The notes under the pieces are model-generated. The model made no database searches. It was not told the DNA's origin and worked only from the letters and a program-made list of their open reading frames with translations. Shown piece after piece: positions 8,237-16,808 of a stretch of DNA of 58,489 nucleotides. The stretch spans positions 1 through 58,489 of the forward strand of contig JASGLP010000012.1 in the NCBI GenBank assembly GCA_030156895.1, given 5' to 3'. Every line of letters begins with the position of its first letter. Within the stretch, counting starts at the first letter, position 1. The position numbers were made by a program, and so were the translations under genes. The DNA comes from Eubacteriaceae bacterium (GTDB lineage: Bacteria > Bacillota > Clostridia > Eubacteriales > Eubacteriaceae).

Positions 8237-10309
8237 ATGAAAACGTATCCAACAAAAAACATCCGAAATATTCTATTACTGGGTCATGGCGGAAGTGGGA
8301 AAACAACATTGACTGAAGCCTTGGCATTTAACGCAGGTGTGATTGATCGAATGGGGAAAATTGAAGAAGGAAATACCCTGTCAGATTTCGATCAGGAAGA
8401 GAAAAAAAGACATTTTTCGATTTCTTCATCTGTGGTTCCAATAGAATTTGGTGGTCATAAAATTAACCTTATTGATGTTCCCGGTTATTTTGATTTTATT
8501 GGGGATGCTTATGCGGCGCTTCGTGTTGCGGATGCGGCTGTAATTGTAATCGACGCTTTAGCAGGGGTTCAGGTTGGTACAGAAAAAGCCTTTGAGATCC
8601 TGCAAAAAAATAATATTCCTGGTTTTATTGTGGTCAATAAGATGGATCGTGAAAATACCGAGTTTGCAACAGTTATGGATCAGCTAAAAGAGAAATTCGG
8701 TAACAAAGTTTTACCCTTTGAATTGCCAATGGGTGAAGGCGAAAACATGGAAGGGGTTGTGAATATCGTCGATCTGACAGGAAGTCGTCGAAAAGATAAT
8801 CGCTGCTTTGATGTTGAAGTGCCAGATGAAATGAAGGAAGAACTGCAGCCTTATCGGGAAATGATTATGGAATCAGTTGCTCAGACCAGTGAAGATCTGA
8901 TGGAAAAATATTTCGATGGTGAGGAACTGACTCGCAACGAAATTCATTCAGGAATCCGTCAGGGCGTACTCGACGGGGAACTGCTTCCGGTTTTGTGTAC
9001 TTCAGCGACATTGAATATTGGGGTTGAAACACTTGAAAATATGTTGATTGAATACTTGCCATCGCCTGGCGATGGGAAATTTGAAACGGGCAAAGATCCC
9101 CGTGACAATAAAGAAATTGAGCGCAAATGCGCAAATACTGAGCCATTCTCAGCCCTGGTATTTAAAACCATTGCCGATCCCTATGTGGGAAAACTTTCAA
9201 TTTTTAAAGTCATGTCTGGTGTTTTGGATCATACGATAGAGATTTACAATGCCAACAAAGAAGTTAAAGAAAAAGCGAATCATATTTATATGCTTAGAGG
9301 CAATAAACAGATTGAAGTGGAAAAGCTGGAATCAGGTGACATTGGCGCTTTTTCGAAATTGGCCGAAACGGTTACCGGCGATACCCTTTGTACCCAGAAA
9401 AACCCCATTATTTATGATAAAATACAGTTCCCTAAACCGATTATCTCAATGGCCATTGAACCAAAAACAAAGGCGGATATCGACAAATTGGCAACTGGTC
9501 TACACCGTCTTCAGGAAGAAGATCCGACCATGCTGGTGAGTCGCAATAATGAAACCAAACAGACCCTGGTTTCCGGCTTAGGTGAAATGCACCTGGAAAT
9601 CATTTCACAAAAATTGAGTAACAAATTTGGGGTTGAGGTCAATCTGGTGGATATGAAAGTACCTTACCGCGAAACGATCAGAAAAAAAGCCACCGCTGAA
9701 GGCAAGCACAAAAAGCAGTCCGGTGGAAGCGGTCAGTTTGGTCATGTATATGTTGATTTTGAGCCAGGTGAAGATCCCAACGCCCCCTTCCAATTTGTCG
9801 ATAAGGTCGTGGGCGGTTCTGTACCCCGAAACTTTATTCCGGCTGTTGAAAAAGGTCTGGAAGCCTGCATGGATGAAGGCGTGCTGGCCGGTTATCCGGT
9901 TACTGGGGTAAGAGCAACTTTGTTTGATGGTTCCTACCATGCTGTTGACTCGGATGAAATGTCTTTTAAAATGGCGGCAACGCTGGCCTTTAGAAAAGGT
10001 ATGAAAGATGCTGGCCCCGTTTTACTGGAACCTATCTATCATGTTGAGATTATTGTTCCCGACGAATACATGGGTGATATCATGGGTGATCTCAATAAAA
10101 AGCGTGGTCGCATTATGGGCATGGAGCCAACCGAAGGCGATAAACAAAAAATTCTGGCCGAAGTACCACTGGCGGAAATGTTTAAATATGCCACTGAATT
10201 GCGGTCCATGACCCAGGCGCGAGGTGAGTTCGCGATGGAATTTGTTCGCTATGAAGAAGCCCCGGTCATCATTGCCGAAAAAGTAATCGAAGCCGCTCAC
10301 AAGGAATAA
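8237..10309 (+). CDS. Elongation factor G-like GTPase (EF-G2 type)
   Basis: A translational GTPase of 690 residues with full EF-G domain length. G1 is GHGGSGKTT (16-24) rather than the usual AHIDAGKTT. G3 is DVPGYFDF, with Tyr83 where canonical EF-G has the GTPase-activating histidine of DTPGHVDF. G4 is NKMD (133-136). Domains II-V are recognisable (GSGQFGHVYV, SFKMAATLAF, EPIYHVEIIVPDEYMGDIMGDLNKKRGRI region). These changes match the EF-G2 subfamily, whose role is unclear. The start is ATG 8237 behind GAGGAGGAA; an earlier in-frame ATG (8210) lacks an RBS. It is monocistronic. Confidence 0.9.
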   Translation: MKTYPTKNIRNILLLGHGGSGKTTLTEALAFNAGVIDRMGKIEEGNTLSDFDQEEKKRHFSISSSVVPIEFGGHKINLIDVPGYFDFIGDAYAALRVADAAVIVIDALAGVQVGTEKAFEILQKNNIPGFIVVNKMDRENTEFATVMDQLKEKFGNKVLPFELPMGEGENMEGVVNIVDLTGSRRKDNRCFDVEVPDEMKEELQPYREMIMESVAQTSEDLMEKYFDGEELTRNEIHSGIRQGVLDGELLPVLCTSATLNIGVETLENMLIEYLPSPGDGKFETGKDPRDNKEIERKCANTEPFSALVFKTIADPYVGKLSIFKVMSGVLDHTIEIYNANKEVKEKANHIYMLRGNKQIEVEKLESGDIGAFSKLAETVTGDTLCTQKNPIIYDKIQFPKPIISMAIEPKTKADIDKLATGLHRLQEEDPTMLVSRNNETKQTLVSGLGEMHLEIISQKLSNKFGVEVNLVDMKVPYRETIRKKATAEGKHKKQSGGSGQFGHVYVDFEPGEDPNAPFQFVDKVVGGSVPRNFIPAVEKGLEACMDEGVLAGYPVTGVRATLFDGSYHAVDSDEMSFKMAATLAFRKGMKDAGPVLLEPIYHVEIIVPDEYMGDIMGDLNKKRGRIMGMEPTEGDKQKILAEVPLAEMFKYATELRSMTQARGEFAMEFVRYEEAPVIIAEKVIEAAHKE

Positions 10310-10326
10310 TGCCAGGCCCTGCATTT

Positions 10327-10508
10327 TAAAAACGGAATTTTGATAAGAAAAATAATCTAGTACCGACAATTGGCTTTTCAGTTGTCTGCCTCGGGGCGAA
10401 CAGTTGCAAGAAAACGCTATTAATTTGAGTATCCAAATTGGGCAACTGTACGATACCGCGCGCAGACTACGAAATCCAATTGGTCGGTGCGGGAGTTATT
10501 GACATGTA
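10327..10508 (+). repeat. Terminator-nested repeat, copy 2 (degenerate ends)
   Basis: The core is intact: TACCGACAATTGG, TCTGCCTCGGGGCGAACAGTTG, GGCAACTGTACGA, and CCAATTGGTCGGTGC (10476-10490). Both outer ends are eroded, so the limits are approximate. The left flank CCCTGCATTT (10317-10326) is complementary to AAATGCAGGG (10519-10528) on the right, so the element sits inside or beside a duplicated terminator. The direct repeat is no longer clear. Confidence 0.8.
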
Positions 10509-10537
10509 AGTCCTGCTTAAATGCAGGGCTCTTTTTT
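10509..10537 (+). terminator. Intrinsic terminator of the EF-G-like gene
   Basis: AGTCCTGC (10509-10516) pairs with GCAGGGCT (10523-10530), then CTTTTTT. It lies on the far side of repeat copy 2 from its gene. Confidence 0.75.
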
Positions 10538-10596
10538 AGTTTTATAAAGGAGTGGAGTATGGTATAATAACTCGATTGAGATTAAAGGAGCAGCTA

Positions 10597-11196
10597 ATGG
10601 AGTTATTAGAAAAGAGAATCAGAAATGATGGAACTGTCAAAGATGGCGGCATTTTAAAAGTGGATGCCTTTTTAAATCATCAGCTGGATATTGCCTTGTT
10701 TGAAGAAATGGGAAGAGAATTTGCCAGACGCTTTGCCGGAGAGGGAGTCAATAAAATCTTGACAATTGAGACGTCGGGGATTGCCATTGCGGCCCTGACA
10801 TCAAAGTATTTTGACTATTGTCCGGTGGTTTTTGGAAAAAAAACAGTATCCTTAAACTTAGACGATGAAATTTATTTTAGTGATGTTTATTCCTATACCA
10901 AGCAGCAGTCCTATAAAATTATGGTATCCAAAAAATACTTATGTCCAGAGGACCGTATTTTAATCATCGATGATTTTTTAGCCAATGGTAAAGCGGTGGA
11001 GAGTCTGGAAGCAATCATTAAACAGGCTGGAGCCACACTTGTTGGCGTTGGGATTGCGATCGAAAAAGGTTTTCAGGGCGGTGGTGATGCCTTGCGGGAG
11101 CAGGGGGTTCATCTGGAATCACTGGCAATTGTGGATTCCATGACTGCTGAGAATGGTATCAGCTTTCGGTCTCAGGGGGAGAACCTGCATGAATAG
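10597..11196 (+). CDS. xpt: Xanthine phosphoribosyltransferase
   Basis: A type I phosphoribosyltransferase of 199 residues, salvaging xanthine to XMP with PRPP. The N-terminal LLEKRIRNDGTVKDGGILKVDAFLNHQ pattern is typical of Xpt (key part KVDAFLNHQ). The PRPP loop is ILIIDDFLANGKA, and VFGKKT lies in the central part. The start ATG 10597 has the RBS AAAGGAG; the ORF can be read 15 codons further upstream without an RBS. A TATAAT at 10563-10568 may be its -10 box, just after the preceding terminator. No purine riboswitch is visible. murI overlaps its end by 8 bases. Confidence 0.93.
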   Translation: MELLEKRIRNDGTVKDGGILKVDAFLNHQLDIALFEEMGREFARRFAGEGVNKILTIETSGIAIAALTSKYFDYCPVVFGKKTVSLNLDDEIYFSDVYSYTKQQSYKIMVSKKYLCPEDRILIIDDFLANGKAVESLEAIIKQAGATLVGVGIAIEKGFQGGGDALREQGVHLESLAIVDSMTAENGISFRSQGENLHE

Positions 11197-12004
11197 TTGT
11201 GACCCGATCGGGCTCATTGATTCAGGGGTTGGCGGCTTTACCGTGCTAAAAGAACTGCAGCACCGTTTGCCCAATGAAAACTATATTTATTTTGGTGATT
11301 CCAAACGAATGCCTTATGGTGAACGGGAAAATGAGGAATTGATCAGTCTGGGTAATGCCATTATCAGGGAACTGGAAGGATATGGTGTTAAAGCGATTGT
11401 TTTAGCTTGTAATACCTTGTCTTCGCTGATTAATGAACTTAGCTCTACGGTTCCCTTATTTAGTGTGATTGAAGCAGGGGTTCAGGAAACGCTGCTTTTA
11501 CGGGAGCGGGGAATGGTAGGGTTGATTGCGACGACCGCAACGGTTAAGAACCGCGGCTATGAAAAAGAACTGGCGCTATTGACCAGAGACCTCCACTATA
11601 TTGCCCAGGAAACCCATACGCTGGCAAAAGTAATTAACGACGGCAAGAAAGATCTGGATGATCTGAAGCATAATATTCGGGAAGCAGTGGAACCGATTCT
11701 CAGGAAAGGTCTCAAAGAGGGGGTAATGGTAGAGGAACTGCTGCTGGGCTGCACCCATTTTCCAATTGTGGCAGGAACGATCAGAGAAATATATCCTGAC
11801 CTGACTTTAATTAATCCGGCTAATGGCTTAATGCGGCAGATGCAGGCCTATTTTAAAGAGCGTGAATTTTTCTGTGATCGGGAATATAAAGGCTCAACGA
11901 CCATTTTTATCACCGCTGGTCGGGAAATTTCCGAACGAATCATGGATCAACTGGATCTAAACTGCGACAATCTGATTGAAACAGAACTAAGTGTTTTTGA
12001 ATAA
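11189..12004 (+). CDS. murI: Glutamate racemase
   Basis: Makes D-glutamate for peptidoglycan; 271 residues. The substrate loop is IGLIDSGVGGFTV, and the two catalytic cysteines lie in LACNTLSS and LLGCTHFP. The start ATG 11189 overlaps the xpt stop and follows CAGGGGGAGAA. The last five codons and the stop (within 11987-12007) are repeated exactly at 12191-12211, on the other side of repeat copy 3. The gene therefore kept its own 3' end when the element inserted. Confidence 0.95.
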   Translation: MNSCDPIGLIDSGVGGFTVLKELQHRLPNENYIYFGDSKRMPYGERENEELISLGNAIIRELEGYGVKAIVLACNTLSSLINELSSTVPLFSVIEAGVQETLLLRERGMVGLIATTATVKNRGYEKELALLTRDLHYIAQETHTLAKVINDGKKDLDDLKHNIREAVEPILRKGLKEGVMVEELLLGCTHFPIVAGTIREIYPDLTLINPANGLMRQMQAYFKEREFFCDREYKGSTTIFITAGREISERIMDQLDLNCDNLIETELSVFE

Positions 12005-12007
12005 GGA

Positions 12008-12190
12008 AGTATATCTGAAGACAAAAGATATTATGGCGCCTGAGCACCGACAATTGGCTTTTCAGTTGTCTGCCTCGGGGCGAACAGTTGCTGGAAACCG
12101 CCTATAATTAGCGGTTTCAAATTGGACAACTGTACGAATCCGCGCGCAGACTACGAAATTCAATTGGTCGGTGCGGGGTTTATTTACAAG
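12008..12190 (+). repeat. Terminator-nested repeat, copy 3, with perfect 21-bp target duplication
   Basis: A full-length copy of 183 bp, flanked by identical 21-base direct repeats at 11987-12007 and 12191-12211 (beginning CTAAGTGTTTTTGAATAAGG). The left copy is the 3' end of murI. The closing stem is at 12044-12057 and 12162-12175. An inner hairpin GAAACCGC / GCGGTTTC (12094-12101 / 12111-12118) is perfect. Unlike most other copies, the duplicated target has no strong hairpin. Confidence 0.9.
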
Positions 12191-12230
12191 CTAAGTGTTT
12201 TTGAATAAGGACTTTAAGAGGAGGACTTAA

Positions 12231-13229
12231 ATGGAAGATAAGAAAATTGTGTACAGCGGAATTCAGCCATCGGGCACCTTTACGATTGGTAATTATTTTG
12301 GCGCCATGAAAAACTGGGTGAAGCTGCAGGATGACTATAACAGCCTGTTTTGCGTGGTGGATATGCACGCCATTACCATGCCCCAGGTGGCGGCTGACTT
12401 GAGACGGCGCACCTATGAATCATTGGCACTGCTTTTAGCGCTTGGCATTGATCCCCAAAAATCGATTTTGTATGTCCAGTCAATGGTTCCGGAACATGCA
12501 GAGCTGACCTGGATACTAAACTGTAACGCTTATATGGGCGAGCTGAGCCGGATGACTCAGTTTAAGGATAAAGCGCAGAAACAGGGTGAAAACATTCGCG
12601 TTGGTTTGTTTGATTATCCGGTTCTAATGGCGGCGGATATTCTTTTATATCAGACCGATTACGTACCAGTGGGTAGTGATCAGCGTCAGCATGTGGAACT
12701 GGCCAGAGATCTGGCGGTGCGATTCAACCAGGCTTATGGTGATGTCTTTAAAGTACCGGAAGCAATTTTTGGCGAGTCAGGGGCGCGGATCATGAGTCTG
12801 CAGGAGCCGACAAAAAAAATGTCTAAATCTGATGAAAATTTAAACGGTTTTATTTCTTTGTTGGATGATCCCAAACAAATTGTTAAAAAATTTAAACGGG
12901 CAGTAACAGATTCTGAGACAGAAGTGCGATATGATCGGGAAAACAAACCGGGTGTTTCCAATTTGATGGAAATCTATGCCTGTGCCAGCGGCGCTTCTCT
13001 TGAAGCGATTGCAGAAGAATTCAGCGGCAAAGGTTATGGTGATTTTAAACTTAAAGTGGGTGAAGCGGTGGCTGACACCATTCGTCCAGTTCAGGAAGAA
13101 TACAAAAGGCTGCTGGCGGATAAGGGCTATCTGGAACAAGTCATGCGAAACAACGCGGAAGCGGCTTCAAGAATCGCCTGGAGAACCCTTGCCAAGGTGC
13201 GCAAAAAAGTTGGTTTCGTAACAGTATAA
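12231..13229 (+). CDS. trpS: Tryptophanyl-tRNA synthetase
   Basis: Class I aminoacyl-tRNA synthetase of 332 residues, the usual bacterial length. The N-terminal SGIQPSGTFTIGNYFGA contains the HIGH-equivalent TIGN, the KMSKS loop is intact (TKKMSKSDEN), and the tryptophan-pocket stretch YQTDYVPVGSDQRQHVELARD is typical (key part VPVGSDQRQH). The RBS is GAGGAGG. No T-box leader is visible: the upstream region is occupied by repeat copy 3. Terminator copies flank repeat 4 downstream. Confidence 0.97.
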   Translation: MEDKKIVYSGIQPSGTFTIGNYFGAMKNWVKLQDDYNSLFCVVDMHAITMPQVAADLRRRTYESLALLLALGIDPQKSILYVQSMVPEHAELTWILNCNAYMGELSRMTQFKDKAQKQGENIRVGLFDYPVLMAADILLYQTDYVPVGSDQRQHVELARDLAVRFNQAYGDVFKVPEAIFGESGARIMSLQEPTKKMSKSDENLNGFISLLDDPKQIVKKFKRAVTDSETEVRYDRENKPGVSNLMEIYACASGASLEAIAEEFSGKGYGDFKLKVGEAVADTIRPVQEEYKRLLADKGYLEQVMRNNAEAASRIAWRTLAKVRKKVGFVTV

Positions 13230-13247
13230 AAGGCGGTTTAACCGCCT

Positions 13248-13431
13248 CAGATTGAAGACAAAGTTAATTTTATCTACCTGAGCACCGACAATTGGCTTTT
13301 TAGTTGTCCGCCTCGGGGCGAACAGTTGCTTGAAAACGTCTATAATTAGTGGTTTCAAATTGAGCAACTGTACGAATCCGCGCGCGGACTACGAAATCCA
13401 ATTAGTCGGTGCGGGGTTTGTCTACACACTG
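13248..13431 (+). repeat. Terminator-nested repeat, copy 4
   Basis: A 184-bp copy running from CAGATTGAAGACAAAG to TGTCTACACACTG. It lies between AGGCGGTTTAACCGCCT (13231-13247) and AGGCGGGTTAACCGCCT (13432-13448), a 17-base palindromic direct repeat with one mismatch. The left copy starts two bases after the trpS stop. Only the right copy is followed by a T-tract. Confidence 0.9.
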
Positions 13432-13457
13432 AGGCGGGTTAACCGCCTGTTTTTATT
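13432..13457 (+). terminator. Intrinsic terminator of trpS
   Basis: AGGCGG and CCGCCT pair around a short loop, followed by GTTTTTATTTT. The same hairpin without the T-tract lies directly after trpS, on the left of repeat copy 4. Confidence 0.8.
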
Positions 13458-13478
13458 TTGCAAAAAAGGAGGTGTGTC

Positions 13479-16400
13479 ATGGGGTTAAAGATTATGACGG
13501 GTCGGCGGTCGACGCAGCTTAGTCAGGCGGTCTATCAGGCGATTGCAGCAGCACAGGAACAGGATAATTTGTTTCTGATTGTTCCCGAGCAGTTTACGCT
13601 GGGAGCTGAAAGGGCTCTAATTGAAGCAATCGGTCAAAATGGCTTAAGCGGAATTGAAGTGCTTTCCCCCAAGCGGCTTGGGGTGCGGGTCTTAAAAGAA
13701 ACCGGCGGACTGACCATCAAGGTGCTCGATCAGCATGGCCGAAATATGCTCTTACATAAAGCAATGAGCCAGGTTCAAAAAAATCTGGTGATGTATAAAA
13801 ACTCGATCCAAAAGTCAGGCTTTTCGCAAAAAATTGGCGATCTGATTGCCGAATTGAAAGAAAACGAAACCGAACCTGGGGATCTTTCAAAGGTGACAGA
13901 TGAACTATCCACCGGTCTGCTCAAGCAGAAACTTGATGATATCAGATTAATTTACCAGGAATACAATCTTTTACTGGGCGAAGATCGGATCGATGATAAG
14001 GATCTGCATCAATTGTTTGTGGAAAAGATTCCCCGGGCGTCGTTTCTTAAAAATGCCAGCATTTGGATTGATGGGTTTCAGAATTTTTCAGCTCAGGATT
14101 ATCGGATGATTAGAAAGTTGATGCTTACCGCTGCGGAGCTGACGATTACCCTGCCTTATGATGAAGCCGCGCCGGATGCTGGTGTTTTCGATTTAACAGC
14201 CAATACCTTCAGGCGACTAAAAGAAATTGGGTTTGAAGAGCAAGTGCCCTTTGCGCGGATTCCGGTCACGGAAAAAGAGCTTTGTGCCCCTGAGATCTGT
14301 TTTCTGGAGAAAAATCTTTTTGCTTATCCTCATTTGCTATGGGAAGAACCGGTTACAAACCTGAAACTTTTTCAGAATCAGAATGTTTGGGAAGAAGTGG
14401 AAAATGGGGCCCGAAACATTTTAAAATTAATTCGTGAAGATGATTACAATTATAAGGATATTGTGGTTTTAACAGGAGACCTGGAACTTTACGGCAGCAT
14501 TATTAAGGGGGTTTTTACCCAGTATGGGATTCCTTTCTTTCTTGATGAACTTCGTCCCATTGGCGACAATCATCTGATTGAGGCACTTAGTTCGGCATTG
14601 GAAGCAATTTGCAATAATTATCGTCAGGACGAACTCATGGGTTATATAAAAACCGGTTTTTCGCCGATTAGTCTGGTGGAAAGTCAGGACCTGGAAAACT
14701 ACGCCCTGGAATTCGGCATTAAAGGTTACAAATGGAAAAATGAATTTACTAAAGTGAGCCAAAATCCGTCTTTAAATCTCGAAGACCTTAATAATTTGCG
14801 GGAAAAAGTGATGCGGCCGCTATTGACCTTGGAAGATCGAGTCAAAGGCCAAAAAAGTTTTAGAGAAATGACCGAGGCGGTTTATAACTTTCTGGTTGAC
14901 ACGGCAGTTAATGACCAGCTTGATTTGCTGTCTGAAAAATTGGCGGAGTCGGAAGCTTTTGAAATCCAGGAGACCTATGACCAGATTTTCAACCGATTGA
15001 TGGAAATATTTGATCAGCTGGTCAAAACATTGGGGGAAGAAAAGGTTGATTTTAAAGAATATGTGAGGCTTTTAAAAAGCGGTATTCAGGATTACCAGCT
15101 GGGCATCATTCCGCCATATGGCAACTTTGTCAATATCACGGACTTAAAAAGAAGTCGCAGCAGTGATTATCAGGCACTGCTGGTGTTCGGAATGAATGAA
15201 GGGAAAATTCCCGGCACCGGATCAGAACCCAATCTGATTTCAGATGCTGAGCGTAAAATGCTTTCTGATTACAATCTTCACTTTCAGAATAATCTGGCTT
15301 TTCAAATGGAACAGGAAAACTTTCTGGTTTATGATGTCCTGACCAGGCCCAAAGAACGATTGTATATCTTCTGGCCGCTTTCCGATCTGGAAGGCAATAG
15401 TCTCCAGCCCAGTATGCTGCTTGAACGGATTTTGACAATCTTTAAATCGCTAAAAATTGTTTCAACCATCGATCAGGGTAGTGACCAGACCCTCAATCTG
15501 ATGAGTCACCCTGACGTCACCATCTGGGAATTAATTCATTTTTTAAAGGGCAGCAAGCTTTATTCTGAGGAAGAAGCGCAAATCTGGCGAGCCGCCCAGG
15601 CCTGGTTTATGGAAAATGGCTATCAGGAAAAAGTAGCGGCAGCGCTAAATGCGGCGGACTATCAGCAAACGGCCAGAAAACTGAGGCCAGACCAAGCGCT
15701 CAAGCTCTACGGCAAAAAAATGCGTTCGTCGGTAACCAGGCTTGAGCAGTTTCAAAAATGTCCCTTTTCTCATTTTGTTGAGTATGGTTTAAAACCAGTA
15801 GAACGATTGATTTATGAAGTGGCGGCACCGGAGATTGGTACTCTTTTGCATCAGGTGGTTGATGATTTTTTTAAATGGGCGAAAGCCGATCGGATTAATT
15901 TGGCCAGTCTTTCGAAGGAAGACAAAGAGAAAAAGATATCGCAGCTGATGGAAAAAAACTTGCCCGGTATCAAGACAAATGTTTTTAACAGTTCGGCATC
16001 CAACCGTTATTTGGGTAAAAAGCTGGAACGGGTGGGCATGCGATCAATTGACCATTTGATTAAACAGTTGGACGCTGGTGAATTTGAACCATTCCAGTCG
16101 GAGTTTGTTTTTGAGCAGCCTGTCAAGGGCCTGGAACAGGATTTCTTTTTATATGGAAAGATTGATCGTGTCGATCTTTATCAAAAGGATGGTCAAAGCT
16201 GGGTAAAGATTATTGATTATAAGACCGGTAAAAAAAATCTGCGTTATGAGGATATCTATTATGGGCTTTCCCTGCAGCTGGTGGTATATATGGATGGCTG
16301 CTTATCGGTGCTGAAAGAAGATAATTTAATGCCAGGCGGTATTCTTTATTTTCATGTGGATGATCCGGTGGTGGGCACGGAAATTGACAAGTCGCGAGAA

Positions 16401-16808
16401 AATTTTACTGAGCAACTGCAAAAAAGCCTCAATCGGGAATTTCGCCTAAATGGCTTGATCAGCGATAATCAGGATGTAATAAAAGCAATGGATGAGGCCG
16501 GCAAGGATTCCGAATTTTTGCCGGTTAAAGAAGTGCTTGATCGCCAGGATTTTGATGATCTGATTCTGTATGTCCGGACCTTGGTTAAAAAACTGCTTGT
16601 GGAAATATATAGTGGAGAAATTGGTGCGCGACCCATAAAGAGTAAAAAGGGGACTGCCTGTACCTATTGCGCGTTTCAGGGAGTCTGTCAATTTGATCCC
16701 GAGATTTCTAAGGAGGCCTACAGAAATCTTAATCAAACCATGAACAAGAAAACCTTTTTTGAAGCGATTAGAGAGGAGAAGCAAAGTGGAGAAGACCTGG
16801 ACGCCTGA
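13479..16808 (+). CDS. addB: ATP-dependent helicase/deoxyribonuclease subunit B
   Basis: The AddB subunit of the AddAB helicase-nuclease, 1109 residues. Landmarks are FLIVPEQFTLGAERALIEA near the N-terminus, the C-terminal RecB-type nuclease (KIIDYKTGKK), and iron-sulphur cysteines: one in QKCPFSHFVEYGL and three in CTYCAFQGVC. The N-terminus reads MTGRRSTQLSQAV, where family members usually have a GxxGxGK(S/T) P-loop, so ATP binding by AddB is probably lost. The start ATG 13479 follows AAAGGAGGTG. addA overlaps its end by 23 bases. Confidence 0.93.
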   Translation: MGLKIMTGRRSTQLSQAVYQAIAAAQEQDNLFLIVPEQFTLGAERALIEAIGQNGLSGIEVLSPKRLGVRVLKETGGLTIKVLDQHGRNMLLHKAMSQVQKNLVMYKNSIQKSGFSQKIGDLIAELKENETEPGDLSKVTDELSTGLLKQKLDDIRLIYQEYNLLLGEDRIDDKDLHQLFVEKIPRASFLKNASIWIDGFQNFSAQDYRMIRKLMLTAAELTITLPYDEAAPDAGVFDLTANTFRRLKEIGFEEQVPFARIPVTEKELCAPEICFLEKNLFAYPHLLWEEPVTNLKLFQNQNVWEEVENGARNILKLIREDDYNYKDIVVLTGDLELYGSIIKGVFTQYGIPFFLDELRPIGDNHLIEALSSALEAICNNYRQDELMGYIKTGFSPISLVESQDLENYALEFGIKGYKWKNEFTKVSQNPSLNLEDLNNLREKVMRPLLTLEDRVKGQKSFREMTEAVYNFLVDTAVNDQLDLLSEKLAESEAFEIQETYDQIFNRLMEIFDQLVKTLGEEKVDFKEYVRLLKSGIQDYQLGIIPPYGNFVNITDLKRSRSSDYQALLVFGMNEGKIPGTGSEPNLISDAERKMLSDYNLHFQNNLAFQMEQENFLVYDVLTRPKERLYIFWPLSDLEGNSLQPSMLLERILTIFKSLKIVSTIDQGSDQTLNLMSHPDVTIWELIHFLKGSKLYSEEEAQIWRAAQAWFMENGYQEKVAAALNAADYQQTARKLRPDQALKLYGKKMRSSVTRLEQFQKCPFSHFVEYGLKPVERLIYEVAAPEIGTLLHQVVDDFFKWAKADRINLASLSKEDKEKKISQLMEKNLPGIKTNVFNSSASNRYLGKKLERVGMRSIDHLIKQLDAGEFEPFQSEFVFEQPVKGLEQDFFLYGKIDRVDLYQKDGQSWVKIIDYKTGKKNLRYEDIYYGLSLQLVVYMDGCLSVLKEDNLMPGGILYFHVDDPVVGTEIDKSRENFTEQLQKSLNREFRLNGLISDNQDVIKAMDEAGKDSEFLPVKEVLDRQDFDDLILYVRTLVKKLLVEIYSGEIGARPIKSKKGTACTYCAFQGVCQFDPEISKEAYRNLNQTMNKKTFFEAIREEKQSGEDLDA

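Noticed and set aside
10310..10596. Purine riboswitch upstream of xpt
   Set aside because: The space is filled by repeat copy 2 and a terminator, and the conserved purine-aptamer loop sequences are absent.
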